Both the position numbers and the translations under genes were made by a program. A DNA stretch of 47,786 nt from an uncultured Bacteroidales bacterium. GTDB lineage: Bacteria > Bacteroidota > Bacteroidia > Bacteroidales > UBA932. Of the stretch, positions 11,989-20,850 are shown in pieces (position 1 is the first letter of the stretch; every line of letters starts with the position of its first letter). The stretch lies in the NCBI GenBank assembly GCA_947305645.1, contig CAMZEC010000010.1:1-47786 (forward strand). Reading direction: 5' to 3'. The notes beneath the pieces are model-generated. The model did no database searches, was not told the origin of the DNA, and saw nothing but the letters and a program-made list of their open reading frames with translations.

Positions 11989-13575
11989 ATGGCACAGAAT
12001 ACGATAAAGGCGAGTGAAATTTCCGACATCCTGCTCGAACAGCTGAGGGGAGTCGACATGTCTATTAAATATGAGGAGGTTGGCAGCGTGCTTACCGTCA
12101 GCGACGGTGTGGCCCGTATCCATGGTCTCAATAATGCCGAGGCCGGCGAGCTCCTGGAGTTCGACAGCGGCGTGAAAGCCGTCGTGATGAACCTGGAGGA
12201 GGATAACGTAGGCGCGGTGCTGCTGGGCCCGACCGACCTTGTAAAGGAAGACATGGGCGTGCGCCGGCTGGGCCGCATTGCCGGCATAGAGGTCGGCGAA
12301 GGGTTGGTTGGCCGCGTGGTCGACCCTATCGGTACACCTCTGGACGGTCTTGGCCCCGTGAAAGGGGAGACCGTACGTATGCCGCTGGAGCGTAAGGCGC
12401 CGGGAGTCATCTTCCGTGAACCTGTTCACGAGCCTCTGCAGACGGGCCTCAAGGCCATCGACGCCATGATACCTATCGGACGCGGCCAGCGTGAGCTGAT
12501 CATCGGCGACCGCCAGACCGGCAAGACAGCCATCGCTATCGATACCATTATCAACCAGCGCAGCGGCTGGCTGGCGGGAGATCCCGTCTACTGCATCTAC
12601 GTGGCAGTCGGCCAGAAGGGCTCCACCGTAGCCTCCATCGTGCAGACGCTCAGGGAGAAAGGGGCGATGGATTACACCATCGTGGTTGCGGCTACAGCTG
12701 CCGATCCCGCCGCCCTGCAGTATTACGCCCCCTTTGCCGGAGCTGCCATCGGCGAGTATTTCCGCGACACGGGACGTCACGCCCTGGTGGTCTACGACGA
12801 CCTGAGCAAGCAGGCGGTGGCTTATCGAGAGGTGTCGCTTATCCTGCGCCGCCCTTCCGGCCGTGAGGCCTATCCGGGAGACGTCTTCTATCTGCACTCC
12901 CGTCTGCTCGAACGTGCGGCCAAGATTATCTCCCAGCAGGAGGTGGCCGAGCAGATGAACGACCTGCCCGATGCCCTTCGCGGCAAGGTCAAGGCCGACG
13001 GATCGCTTACGGCCCTGCCTATCATTGAAACGCAGGCAGGCGACGTTTCCGCCTACATTCCTACGAACGTTATTTCCATTACCGACGGCCAGATTTACCT
13101 GGAGAGTTCGCTGTTCAACGCCGGCTTCCGTCCTGCCGTGAACGTGGGTATCTCGGTATCCCGTGTGGGCGGTTCTGCCCAGGTGAAGAGCATGAAGAAG
13201 GTCGCCGGTACGCTTAAGATAGACCAGGCGCAATTCGAGGAGCTGGAGTCGTTTTCCAAGTTCTCTTCCGACCTGGACAAGGTTACCGCCATGACCCTGG
13301 ACAAGGGACGCAAGAATAACCAGCTGCTGATTCAGCCGCAGTACAGTCCCATGCCGGTAGGGGAGCAGGTTGCCATTCTGTATTGCGGTACGCATGGCCT
13401 GATGGCTGATATACGAGTGGATCAGGTAATAGAATTCCAGGGGCTGTTTCTGGACAGGATGCGTGCTTCACATAGCAAGATTCTGGAAGAATTGGGCGCC
13501 GGAGTGGTTTCCGACGTTGCCGGAGCAGTTATTGAGAGCGTTGCTGCTGATATATGTCGTCACTTAGGGAAGTAA
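11989..13575 (+). CDS. atpA: ATP synthase F1 subunit alpha
   Basis: Non-catalytic nucleotide-binding subunit of F1. 528 aa. P-loop GDRQTGKT, the [26 protein letters not shown] block and the [11 protein letters not shown] segment (with the conserved Arg of VSRVGG) are intact. The C-terminus overlaps the atpG start by 22 nt. The opposite strand is open over long stretches, which I read as a side effect of high GC. Confidence 0.98.
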   Translation: MAQNTIKASEISDILLEQLRGVDMSIKYEEVGSVLTVSDGVARIHGLNNAEAGELLEFDSGVKAVVMNLEEDNVGAVLLGPTDLVKEDMGVRRLGRIAGIEVGEGLVGRVVDPIGTPLDGLGPVKGETVRMPLERKAPGVIFREPVHEPLQTGLKAIDAMIPIGRGQRELIIGDRQTGKTAIAIDTIINQRSGWLAGDPVYCIYVAVGQKGSTVASIVQTLREKGAMDYTIVVAATAADPAALQYYAPFAGAAIGEYFRDTGRHALVVYDDLSKQAVAYREVSLILRRPSGREAYPGDVFYLHSRLLERAAKIISQQEVAEQMNDLPDALRGKVKADGSLTALPIIETQAGDVSAYIPTNVISITDGQIYLESSLFNAGFRPAVNVGISVSRVGGSAQVKSMKKVAGTLKIDQAQFEELESFSKFSSDLDKVTAMTLDKGRKNNQLLIQPQYSPMPVGEQVAILYCGTHGLMADIRVDQVIEFQGLFLDRMRASHSKILEELGAGVVSDVAGAVIESVAADICRHLGK

Positions 13576-14606
13576 AGGATAGGATCGCGTCGGTGCGGAG
13601 TACGCTGAAGATTACTTCAGCGATGAAACTCGTGGCTTCTTCCAAGCTGCGCCGCGCCCAGCGTGCGATCGAGAGTTTACGTCCGTATGCCGATACGCTC
13701 TCGGAGATTTTAGCAACGGCCAGCGGCGTAACGGGTGCGGCACGCGATGCGTTCGCGGGAACAGAAAGGCCGGCTACGTCCGTCCTCGCTTCGCTGCGGC
13801 CGAGTAACGCCGGCCTTTCTTCCCCGTCTTTCGCTGTATCGCGTGCCGCAGTTGAAGAGTCTGTCCTTCTGAGCAAGCATAGCGAGTCGAAGAATCTCGT
13901 CATCCTGGCGTTCTCCAGCAATAGCTCCATGTGCGGTGCTTTCAACGCCAACGTCATCAAGAAGGCGCTCGAAGTCGCACGTGCGAGCGAATGGAACGTA
14001 GAGCTCTGGGCGTTCGGCCGCAAGATGTCTGAAGCGTTTCGCAAGGAGGGGCATCCTGTTACGCACGATTTCTCCGACCTCGTGGCGCATCCGTCGTTCG
14101 ATGCCGTTGCTAAAGTCGCTGAGGAGTTGCGTACGCTTCAGCAGAACGGGGTGATTTCCGGCGCAGTGCTGGTGTACAATCACTTTGTCAGCACCGGGAA
14201 GCAGCAGGTTGTTGTGGAGCAGTATCTGACCCCCATGCCCGCTGGAGCGGAAATTATTGATAATCAGGAAGATGGTGCTTTTGCCTGCACGGAAAATGTT
14301 GCAGGCAAAATCGCTAACGTGCTGAGTGATAGCGAGTTGGGTTCCAGTGTGTCCGACTACATCCTTGAACCCTCGGCGGCGGAGCTTCTGGAAACCCTGA
14401 TGCCGCAGGTGCTGGATCTGAAGCTTTATGCAGCACTGCTGGATTCCGCGGCATCTGAGCATGCCGCCAGAATGTTAGCCATGCAGACAGCTACCGACAA
14501 TGCAGAGGAGATGCTTGCCAATCTTACCCTGGAATATAATAAGGGCCGTCAGCAGAAGATTACCTCCGAGATACTGGATCTTGTTGCCGGAGCTAATTTA
14601 ATCTGA
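13554..14606 (+). CDS. atpG: ATP synthase F1 subunit gamma, with repeat-encoded insertion
   Basis: Rotor shaft of F1. 350 aa, against about 290 in relatives. N-terminal helix ([30 protein letters not shown]) and the C-terminal helix ([35 protein letters not shown]) are normal, as is [15 protein letters not shown] (~120-134). Between residues ~62 and ~115 lies an insertion made of a family B repeat (13736-13850) followed by a half family C unit (13861-13897). The insertion falls between the first helix and the first strand of the globular domain, so rotation may still be possible. Last gene of the unit; a terminator follows. Confidence 0.96.
   Translation: MSSLREVKDRIASVRSTLKITSAMKLVASSKLRRAQRAIESLRPYADTLSEILATASGVTGAARDAFAGTERPATSVLASLRPSNAGLSSPSFAVSRAAVEESVLLSKHSESKNLVILAFSSNSSMCGAFNANVIKKALEVARASEWNVELWAFGRKMSEAFRKEGHPVTHDFSDLVAHPSFDAVAKVAEELRTLQQNGVISGAVLVYNHFVSTGKQQVVVEQYLTPMPAGAEIIDNQEDGAFACTENVAGKIANVLSDSELGSSVSDYILEPSAAELLETLMPQVLDLKLYAALLDSAASEHAARMLAMQTATDNAEEMLANLTLEYNKGRQQKITSEILDLVAGANLI
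13736..13850 (+). repeat. Structured in-gene repeat, family B copy 2 (in atpG)
   Basis: Perfect 13-bp outer arms TGCGGCACGCGAT (13736-13748) and its complement (13838-13850), plus an 11-bp inner stem GAAAGGCCGGC with GCCGGCCTTTC. The apical part carries TACGTCCGTCCTCGC and GAGTAACGCC. Encoded peptide RDAFAGTE ... [19 protein letters not shown] is in the same frame as in the dnaX and polyferredoxin copies. Confidence 0.93.
13861..13897 (+). repeat. Half family C unit (in atpG)
   Basis: CTGTCCTTCTGAGCAAGC ... GAGTCGAAGAATCT resembles the right arm of the atpB copy. No facing left arm is present. It starts 10 bp after the family B copy, so two element types adjoin inside atpG. Confidence 0.75.
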
Positions 14607-14614
14607 TTATCCAA

Positions 14615-14652
14615 TAAAAAAAGGTGAATCCTAAACGGACTCACCTTTTTTA
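14615..14652. terminator. Bidirectional terminator between atpG and the SusCD locus
   Basis: AAAAAAAGGTGAATCC, a short loop and GGACTCACCTTTTTT form a stem with one mismatch and U runs on both strands. It can end the atp transcript on the plus strand and the susC-susD-lipoprotein transcript on the minus strand. Confidence 0.9.
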
Positions 14653-14668
14653 TTCAAAGCTTCAACTC

Positions 14669-15523
14669 TTAGACTTCAAGGGGACCACCTGCCCAGATGA
14701 AGGCGAAGTAACCGCCGGTAAACAGGCTGCCGGCATCGTTGGTGATAAGGGAATTGACTTCCACGGTAACAGCGTCACCTTGTTTGGACAGCTTGACGTT
14801 GCAATACTTGCTGTAGTTGGTGACATCCCAGTAGCAGTAATAACCTGAACCGGGCCAGAAATCCAAAATACCTTCCTTGAAGACAACAGACTTGTTATCC
14901 TTGACGGAGAAAACTATGTTGCCTGTGCCGAAATCTTCTGCAGAGAGTGAATTGTAAGGATTTACGATGCGGTAATCGTCGGTTCCTTCGTGGTTCTGGA
15001 TCTTGATGTTGTCAACGCTGACAAGCTTGCCAAACCAAGTTCCGTCATAGAAGGTACAAGAACCTGCATCGTTCCATTTCTGCTTAAGAACCTCCATATG
15101 GAAAGTGTTCTTTGCGCTCTCGGGAGAATCGGCTTTATAAGAGTAGAAGTAATCGTTGGGGATGGAAACGGTGAGCTCATAAGGAGTCTCAAGCTCCATC
15201 TTGGTGATATCAACGACGAGAGTGGTCTCTTCTTCTCCGTCTGCAAATTCGATGCTGGCGGGGACAGTGAAAACCTCTGAAGGATTAAAGACCTTCACGG
15301 GAACGGAAAGTGCACCGCTGGCGTTAGTCCTGGCGACGGCGATAGTGTAGGTCTCGTCGGTGGGCTCGAGCTCCTCATTTGCGGAGTTCGTGACAAAGTA
15401 CACCACCGTCTTGCCATCACTGACGTCTGCCGGACCGAATTCGAAAGCGGGATATTCCTGCTTGTTGCAAGCTGCCGCAATGGCTGCAAGTGCAACGAAG
15501 GACAATATCTTAATGTATTTCAT
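14669..15523 (-). CDS. SusCD-associated surface lipoprotein (unknown ligand)
   Basis: 284 aa. Lipoprotein signal with lipidated C19 (LAAIAAAC). Residues ~25-140 look like a beta-sandwich of the Calx-beta or DUF4843-like kind seen behind SusD (SVPVKVFNPSEVFTVPASIEFADGEEETTLVVDI), and the C-terminal half (~150-284) is a Tyr/Trp/Gly-rich domain of the sort found in surface glycan- or peptide-binding proteins. Position after susC and susD suggests an accessory binding protein at the cell surface. The ligand cannot be deduced. Confidence 0.8.
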   Translation of the reverse strand: MKYIKILSFVALAAIAAACNKQEYPAFEFGPADVSDGKTVVYFVTNSANEELEPTDETYTIAVARTNASGALSVPVKVFNPSEVFTVPASIEFADGEEETTLVVDITKMELETPYELTVSIPNDYFYSYKADSPESAKNTFHMEVLKQKWNDAGSCTFYDGTWFGKLVSVDNIKIQNHEGTDDYRIVNPYNSLSAEDFGTGNIVFSVKDNKSVVFKEGILDFWPGSGYYCYWDVTNYSKYCNVKLSKQGDAVTVEVNSLITNDAGSLFTGGYFAFIWAGGPLEV

Positions 15524-15540
15524 ACTTGTTCTTTTTTAAA

Positions 15541-17205
15541 TTAGTCGGTTACGCCGTCACGCAGATCGGGATTCTGACCGGGAGTAGGAAGCTTGCTGCC
15601 CTCGTTATCGACGATACCGTGGTTGGTATCGAGCTCGCCCTGGGAGAAGCGCATGTTGAGCCATGCATCGTCTGCGGGGAGGTTGAATGCAAAGTCGTCA
15701 GGCTGGTTGCCCTTGTTGCCACTGCCATGGAAGCGGACGAGGTTCTTGCCCAAACGCTTCATGTCGAAGGTGAAGAAGCCCTCGCCCCAAAGCTCGACGC
15801 GGCGCTGGAACCAAATTTCGTTGAGGAGTTCGAGATTCCTTCCATTTACGGAATAAGAAGGATCGCGGTAGGTCTTCACGTAATTGGTGAGGAGAGACTC
15901 GCCTTCGGAAGCGCTGGAGTGAGCCTTAGCTTCTGCCTGGATGAGGTACATCTCGTCAATACGCATGAAGGGGAAGTCCTCTACGTTGGTTGTGGTACCG
16001 ACAGGGTTGCAACCGAATTTAACGTTGGTATAAGGGATGAAGGGGAGCTTGGCGTCGCCACCGTCGGAAGCGGTCGCCACGGGCTCGCCGTTGGTCCAGA
16101 GAACGCCGTCGATGAGCTCGGACTTGAGGTTCTCGTCAACCCACCACTGCTTGCGGATGTCCGTTGCAGGGATCTTGTCCCAAAGGAGGGTGTTGACACA
16201 GGTAAACACCTGGCAGGCGGCGGCATAGCCGTTTGCGGAGAATGAGCGAAGCCAGGAGCTGGAGGTGGCATAAGGATATGAGCTGGCGACAACGTCGGTC
16301 ATGTCATAACCCCAAATCCAGTCCTTCTCGTCGATGCTTGCGAAAGCCTTACCGTCCTTGATGGAATTGCGGATTTCGTCGATGGTTTTGGGTGCAATAC
16401 CTTCTGCATTGGCGGCCTCAATGGCTGCGGTGGCATCCTTGTATGCGTTGTCCCAATCGCCGAGGGCCTGGTATGCGCGGGCGCGGAGACCGAGGGCGGC
16501 AGCCTTGTTGATTCGGCTCTTGTCGGGCCTGCTGTAGCCTTCGAGGTTGGTAACTGCAACGTTGAGGTCGTTCACGATCTGCTCGTAAACCTCCTTTGTG
16601 GTAGCACGGGGATTGTTGGTCAGATCCTCGGTCTGGGGGGTAACGATAGGAACGCAGAGAGCCTCAGGATTGATGCAGGGAGCGAATGCAAAGTTGATGG
16701 CAAGGCGCTGGTAGGCGAATGCACGGAGTGCGTATGCCTGGGCGACCATAGCCTTGATTTCGGAACTTTCGATCTCTTCAATCGGGGGATTGGACTGGAT
16801 GAAAGTGTTGCAAAGACCGATGAGGTCGTACGGTGATTTGTAACGTACACCGGGGTTACGGTAGTTGGCGCTACGGGAAGAAAGCTCGCCGCAAACGCTG
16901 AACCAGTTGTAACCGCTATTCGGAATCCAGGCGTCTGCACCTTCAAGGTCATCACAGAAAGTGATCATGATGAAGCTGTAGCAGTCGGGACGGGTAGAAC
17001 CTCCGAGAGGGTTGTTGGGCTTGCCGAGGTAGACGAACAGACCGTTGAAAGAAGCGAGAGCTCTGGATTCGTCTGCAGTATTGGTTTCCTGGACCTGGGC
17101 CTCAAGGAGAGAACCGCTGGAAGGAACCGCTTGGTCTATTTCGGAGCAGGCTGCAAATCCGAGGGATGCAGCGGCGAGAACTGTGATAATTCTATAGAGT
17201 TTCAT
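15541..17205 (-). CDS. SusD/RagB-family nutrient-binding outer-membrane lipoprotein
   Basis: 554 aa. Lipoprotein signal with C20 (SLGFAAC). SusD-type tetratricopeptide core: VAQAYALRAFAYQRLAINFAFAP and GLRARAYQALGDWDNAYKDATAAIEAA are typical helices, and the C-terminal part holds MRIDEMYLIQAEAKA and EIWFQRRVELWGEGFFTFDMKRLGKN. It caps the SusC barrel and delivers ligand. It is 18 nt downstream of susC. Substrate (glycan or peptide) is unknown; no glycoside hydrolase is linked. Confidence 0.95.
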   Translation of the reverse strand: MKLYRIITVLAAASLGFAACSEIDQAVPSSGSLLEAQVQETNTADESRALASFNGLFVYLGKPNNPLGGSTRPDCYSFIMITFCDDLEGADAWIPNSGYNWFSVCGELSSRSANYRNPGVRYKSPYDLIGLCNTFIQSNPPIEEIESSEIKAMVAQAYALRAFAYQRLAINFAFAPCINPEALCVPIVTPQTEDLTNNPRATTKEVYEQIVNDLNVAVTNLEGYSRPDKSRINKAAALGLRARAYQALGDWDNAYKDATAAIEAANAEGIAPKTIDEIRNSIKDGKAFASIDEKDWIWGYDMTDVVASSYPYATSSSWLRSFSANGYAAACQVFTCVNTLLWDKIPATDIRKQWWVDENLKSELIDGVLWTNGEPVATASDGGDAKLPFIPYTNVKFGCNPVGTTTNVEDFPFMRIDEMYLIQAEAKAHSSASEGESLLTNYVKTYRDPSYSVNGRNLELLNEIWFQRRVELWGEGFFTFDMKRLGKNLVRFHGSGNKGNQPDDFAFNLPADDAWLNMRFSQGELDTNHGIVDNEGSKLPTPGQNPDLRDGVTD

Positions 17206-17223
17206 ATTCTGTCTCCTTTTAAA

Positions 17224-20200
17224 TTAGAAAGTGAGGGTAACACCACCGGTGATGTTGCGCATTGCGCCATAGGCGTTGTTTGCAAAACCGGAACCGGAGG
17301 TCATGGAACCAATACCCATGCTGTAGCGGGGATCGACACCCTTGCGGGCGGAGAATACGTAGAGGTTTTCACCTGCGCAGTAGATTCTCAGGGAAGCGAT
17401 GCCAATCTTCTGAGTCCAGCCCTTAGGAAGGGTGTAACCAAGGGTTACGTTGTTGAGGCTCAGATAGTTGGAGCTGATTACGAAGCGGTCGATAGGAGTC
17501 TGGGAAACCTCGACATTACCATCCCAACGGGGAACGTTGGTGTTAGTATTGTCGGGAGTCCAGGCGAGGAGGATATCCTTGTGGATTACCTTACCCTTGT
17601 TGTCCTGGGTGTGCATGTAGTCCTGATAGGTACCGTCGTAGTAGCGGCCGCCGAGCTGGTAGGAGCACTGTACGGAGAAGTCGAAGCCGTAGGCGTTCAG
17701 GGTAGTGCCGAAGCCGCCGAACAGCTTGGGAAGGAAGGAACCGATGTTGTAACGGTCGTCGTGGTCGGTGCTGGTCATGAGGTCGGAGAAGCTGTCAACA
17801 ATCTCCTCTTCGCCTGTCCAGTAAGGAGTGCCTTCGTCGTCGACATCCCAGACTTTCTGATAGTAGAGGGCCTTACCGGTCTCTTTGTCAACACCGGCAT
17901 ACTTCATCATGTAGCCGTCATAGAGGGAACCGCCAACCTCGTAGATACCGCCGGTGTACTTGATACCGTCTTTCTTGACGGACTCATCGAGGTCGAGGAT
18001 GGTGTTCTTGTAGTGGCTGAAGTTGGCGTTCCAGCTCCAACGGACGTTGCGGGTCCTGACGATGTCGCCGTCGAGAGAGAGCTCGAAACCGGCGTTGTTG
18101 ATGGAACCGACGTTGGTAGGGATATATCCCTTCGGGTTACCGGAGGAATAAGGAACATCCTGGTTGTAGAGGAGGTCTACGGTAGTGCGGGAGAAGAGCT
18201 CTAAGGTACCGTTGAGGTAGCCGTTGAAGAACTCGAAGTCGAAACCGCCGTTGAGAGCCTTGGAAGTTTCCCAGGTGAGGTTCTCGTTACCTACGGTGCT
18301 GAGAGCAATACTGTATTCCTGGGTGTCCTCGTTGTAGGAGTGGGTGTACTGGTTGGCATAAGGGTAGTAACCACCGAGGTTGTCGTTACCCTGTACACCG
18401 TAGCTCACCTTGAACTTGAGGAGGTTAACCCAGTCGGCGTTCTGCATGAAGGCCTCTTTGCTGATTACCCATGCAGCACCGATGGACCCGAAGGTGCCCC
18501 AGCGGTGACCGGGAGCAAAGCGGGAAGACTCGTCACGGCGGATGGACCCGCTGAGGAAGTACTTGCCGTCATAATCATACTGCAACCTGCCGAGGAAACC
18601 GTCGGTCATATACCTGTTGGTGTATGATGAGTTGTACTCTTTGGCGTGGCCGTCGGCGTTGTCGAGTTCACCGATGAACGGGTTGTAGAGGTGGTCATTC
18701 TCGCCCTGGAGGTACTGGGACATGCGGTTGTACTTCTCGTAACCGGCGAGGATGTCGAAGTTGTGGGCGTTGCCGAGGGTGAACTTGTACTCAGCGAGGT
18801 ACTGGGTGTTCACGGTGAACATCCTGCTCTGGCTGACGTAAGCATAACCGTCGGTGCTCTGGCTGGAGCCGAACTTGCTGCCCAGATAGGTGTAACGGGT
18901 GTTGTCTGCGGTGACGCCGATGTTGGCGCTGAGGCTGAGACCCTTGACAGGAGTTGCAACTACGCCCCACTTGCCGACGAGAACGTCTGCATACTGGTGC
19001 TCGTTGTTGTACTTGTTGTCACGGACTGAGTTACCGACGGTACCGGCACGGGTAATGGCGTTGCCGTCGACATCGGTAGTGGAGTTGGAGTCGTATTTCA
19101 AACGGCCGGCTTCTTCAACGATGTAGGGATTGCCGTTCTCGTCAACTTTGCGGACGTACAGGGGATATATGGGAGCGATGGTGTTGACCACGTAGAAAAT
19201 GCTGCCGGATGAACCCCATGTGCTGGAATACTGTGCAATCTGGGAATCGCTGTGAGAGAAGGTTGTGTTGGTGATGAAGCGCAGCCAGTCCTTGGCCTGA
19301 TACTCGGCGTTGATACGGCCGGTGTAGCGCTTGTAGTTGGAGTTGTCGACCATACCGCCGTCGTTCAGGAAACCGGCGCTGGCATAGTAGGTGAAACGGT
19401 TGGAAGAACCGCTCACGGAAGCGTTGTACTCCTGACGGTAGCCATTGTGGAAGGACTCCTTGTACCAATCATCGGGGGTGTAGTAGTAAGCTCCGTTGTC
19501 GTAGCCGAGCTTGGCGTTGGGGTTGACCTTGAAGTTGCGGCCGATGAAGAGCTCGCCCTCAGGGACTGTATAAACCATGTAGCCAAGACCGCCGTTAGTG
19601 ACGTCGAGGAGGTTCTTGTCTGCGGTTGCGTATGCAGCCTCGGAATCTCCGCCGTTGGCATAGAATGCCTTGTTGTAGAGCTTCTTGTACCATACCTCAT
19701 AGTACTGTGCGGGATCGGAGATCACGTCGTACTGGGGGATGAGGCGGCTGTTGACACCGAAACGGGCGTCAAACTTGACCTGGGCCTCGCCAGCCTTACC
19801 CTTCTTGGTGGTGATGAGGATAACGCCGTTAGCTCCGCGGTGACCGTAAATAGCGGATGCGGAAGCGTCCTTGAGGACGGACATGCTCTCGACGTCCTGA
19901 GGGTTGATGTCGGAAATGGCACCCTCGTAAGGGACGCCGTCGACAATGATCAGAGGGGAGTTGCTGGCACTCATTGAACCGATACCGCGGATGCGGATGG
20001 TGGAAGAGTTGCTGGTAGGGTCACCGCTGGAGGAGATGACCTGCACGCCGGGGGCAGTACCTGCAAGGGCGCTGGTGACGTTGGTGGCGATCTTCTTCTC
20101 GATGGCCTCTTCCTTCACCATAGAGGCGGAGCCGGTGAAGGAGCTCTTTGTTGAAGTACCGTAAGCGATGACGATCGTTGCGTCGATCAGCTCACTGTCT

Positions 20201-20490
20201 TCTTCGAGATTGACGTCGATGTTGTTCCTTCCCTGCACGGGGACGTTCTTGGCCTTGTAGCCGAGAGCCTGGAAAACCAGGACTGCATCGCCGGGAGCGG
20301 AGATGGAATAATGACCGGTATCGTCGGTCACGACGCCTTTGGAAGTTCCGGAGATGATGATTCCCGCTACGGGAATGGGTTCTCCAGCTGCATCACGCAC
20401 AGTACCGCTTACATTGATGTCCTGGGCCTTGGCCAGTGAGCACGCAAGAAGCAGTGCAGCAGATGCAAAGAATAGCTTAAAAACTCTCAT
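17224..20490 (-). CDS. SusC/RagA-family TonB-dependent outer-membrane transporter
   Basis: 1088 aa. Signal peptide 1-22 (cleavage before Q23), a carboxypeptidase-regulatory-like domain (~24-100, VSGTVRDAAGEPIPVAGIIISG), a plug domain (~115-230, with VQVISSSGDPTSNSSTIRIRG and SMSVLKDASASAIYG) and the 22-strand barrel ending in GGVTLTF. Imports large nutrients with energy from TonB. First gene of the minus-strand locus, 360 bp from the divergent second susC. The leader is AT-rich. Confidence 0.97.
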   Translation of the reverse strand: MRVFKLFFASAALLLACSLAKAQDINVSGTVRDAAGEPIPVAGIIISGTSKGVVTDDTGHYSISAPGDAVLVFQALGYKAKNVPVQGRNNIDVNLEEDSELIDATIVIAYGTSTKSSFTGSASMVKEEAIEKKIATNVTSALAGTAPGVQVISSSGDPTSNSSTIRIRGIGSMSASNSPLIIVDGVPYEGAISDINPQDVESMSVLKDASASAIYGHRGANGVILITTKKGKAGEAQVKFDARFGVNSRLIPQYDVISDPAQYYEVWYKKLYNKAFYANGGDSEAAYATADKNLLDVTNGGLGYMVYTVPEGELFIGRNFKVNPNAKLGYDNGAYYYTPDDWYKESFHNGYRQEYNASVSGSSNRFTYYASAGFLNDGGMVDNSNYKRYTGRINAEYQAKDWLRFITNTTFSHSDSQIAQYSSTWGSSGSIFYVVNTIAPIYPLYVRKVDENGNPYIVEEAGRLKYDSNSTTDVDGNAITRAGTVGNSVRDNKYNNEHQYADVLVGKWGVVATPVKGLSLSANIGVTADNTRYTYLGSKFGSSQSTDGYAYVSQSRMFTVNTQYLAEYKFTLGNAHNFDILAGYEKYNRMSQYLQGENDHLYNPFIGELDNADGHAKEYNSSYTNRYMTDGFLGRLQYDYDGKYFLSGSIRRDESSRFAPGHRWGTFGSIGAAWVISKEAFMQNADWVNLLKFKVSYGVQGNDNLGGYYPYANQYTHSYNEDTQEYSIALSTVGNENLTWETSKALNGGFDFEFFNGYLNGTLELFSRTTVDLLYNQDVPYSSGNPKGYIPTNVGSINNAGFELSLDGDIVRTRNVRWSWNANFSHYKNTILDLDESVKKDGIKYTGGIYEVGGSLYDGYMMKYAGVDKETGKALYYQKVWDVDDEGTPYWTGEEEIVDSFSDLMTSTDHDDRYNIGSFLPKLFGGFGTTLNAYGFDFSVQCSYQLGGRYYDGTYQDYMHTQDNKGKVIHKDILLAWTPDNTNTNVPRWDGNVEVSQTPIDRFVISSNYLSLNNVTLGYTLPKGWTQKIGIASLRIYCAGENLYVFSARKGVDPRYSMGIGSMTSGSGFANNAYGAMRNITGGVTLTF

Positions 20491-20850
20491 AAGCGTTTTT
20501 TTGGATTAAACAATAAATTATACTAACTAAAATTATAGCCCGTTTAAAGGGGTAGTCGTTGGTGCAAAAAATTCGGCGCAAGTTAGTAACAATTTTTTTA
20601 TTATACAAATTTTATATAGCGTCCCTGCGTGCCTGCAGTGGCGATTTGCTATAAAATCGGTTTCAATTTATCACAAAAATACCGCCAAGTCAAAATTAAT
20701 AAAAGCAAAAACGCATTCAATTGTTTTAAAAATTAATTAAATTTTTTTTAAACATATCTGTAAACCACGCCGTCCGACCCCGACATAAAAAAGCTGGTTT
20801 TTGCATTTTGTCCATTTTGTCGTAACTTTGCATTTTTGCATCTATAAAAA
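20491..20850. other. AT-rich intergenic region between divergent susC genes
   Basis: 360 bp without a convincing gene, far richer in A/T than its surroundings (runs of T near 20593-20600 and 20744-20752). It carries a well-spaced plus-strand promoter near its right end (20800-20830) and a weaker minus-strand candidate TATTTTTG at 20681-20674. The remaining ~180 nt before the left susC start would be a long leader. I see no clear operator repeat or hairpin. Confidence 0.7.
20800..20830 (+). promoter_or_regulatory. Bacteroidota promoter for the right-hand susC locus
   Basis: TTTG (20800-20803), 19 bp, TAACTTTG (20823-20830): this is the -33/-7 arrangement of Bacteroidota sigma factor promoters. 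The ATG at 20851 is 20 nt further. It is the best-spaced promoter in the window. Confidence 0.8.

Noticed and set aside
11713..13395. A 560-codon open frame antisense to atpA and atpH
   Set aside because: No recognisable domain; it lies opposite two certain genes and has no promoter or signal.
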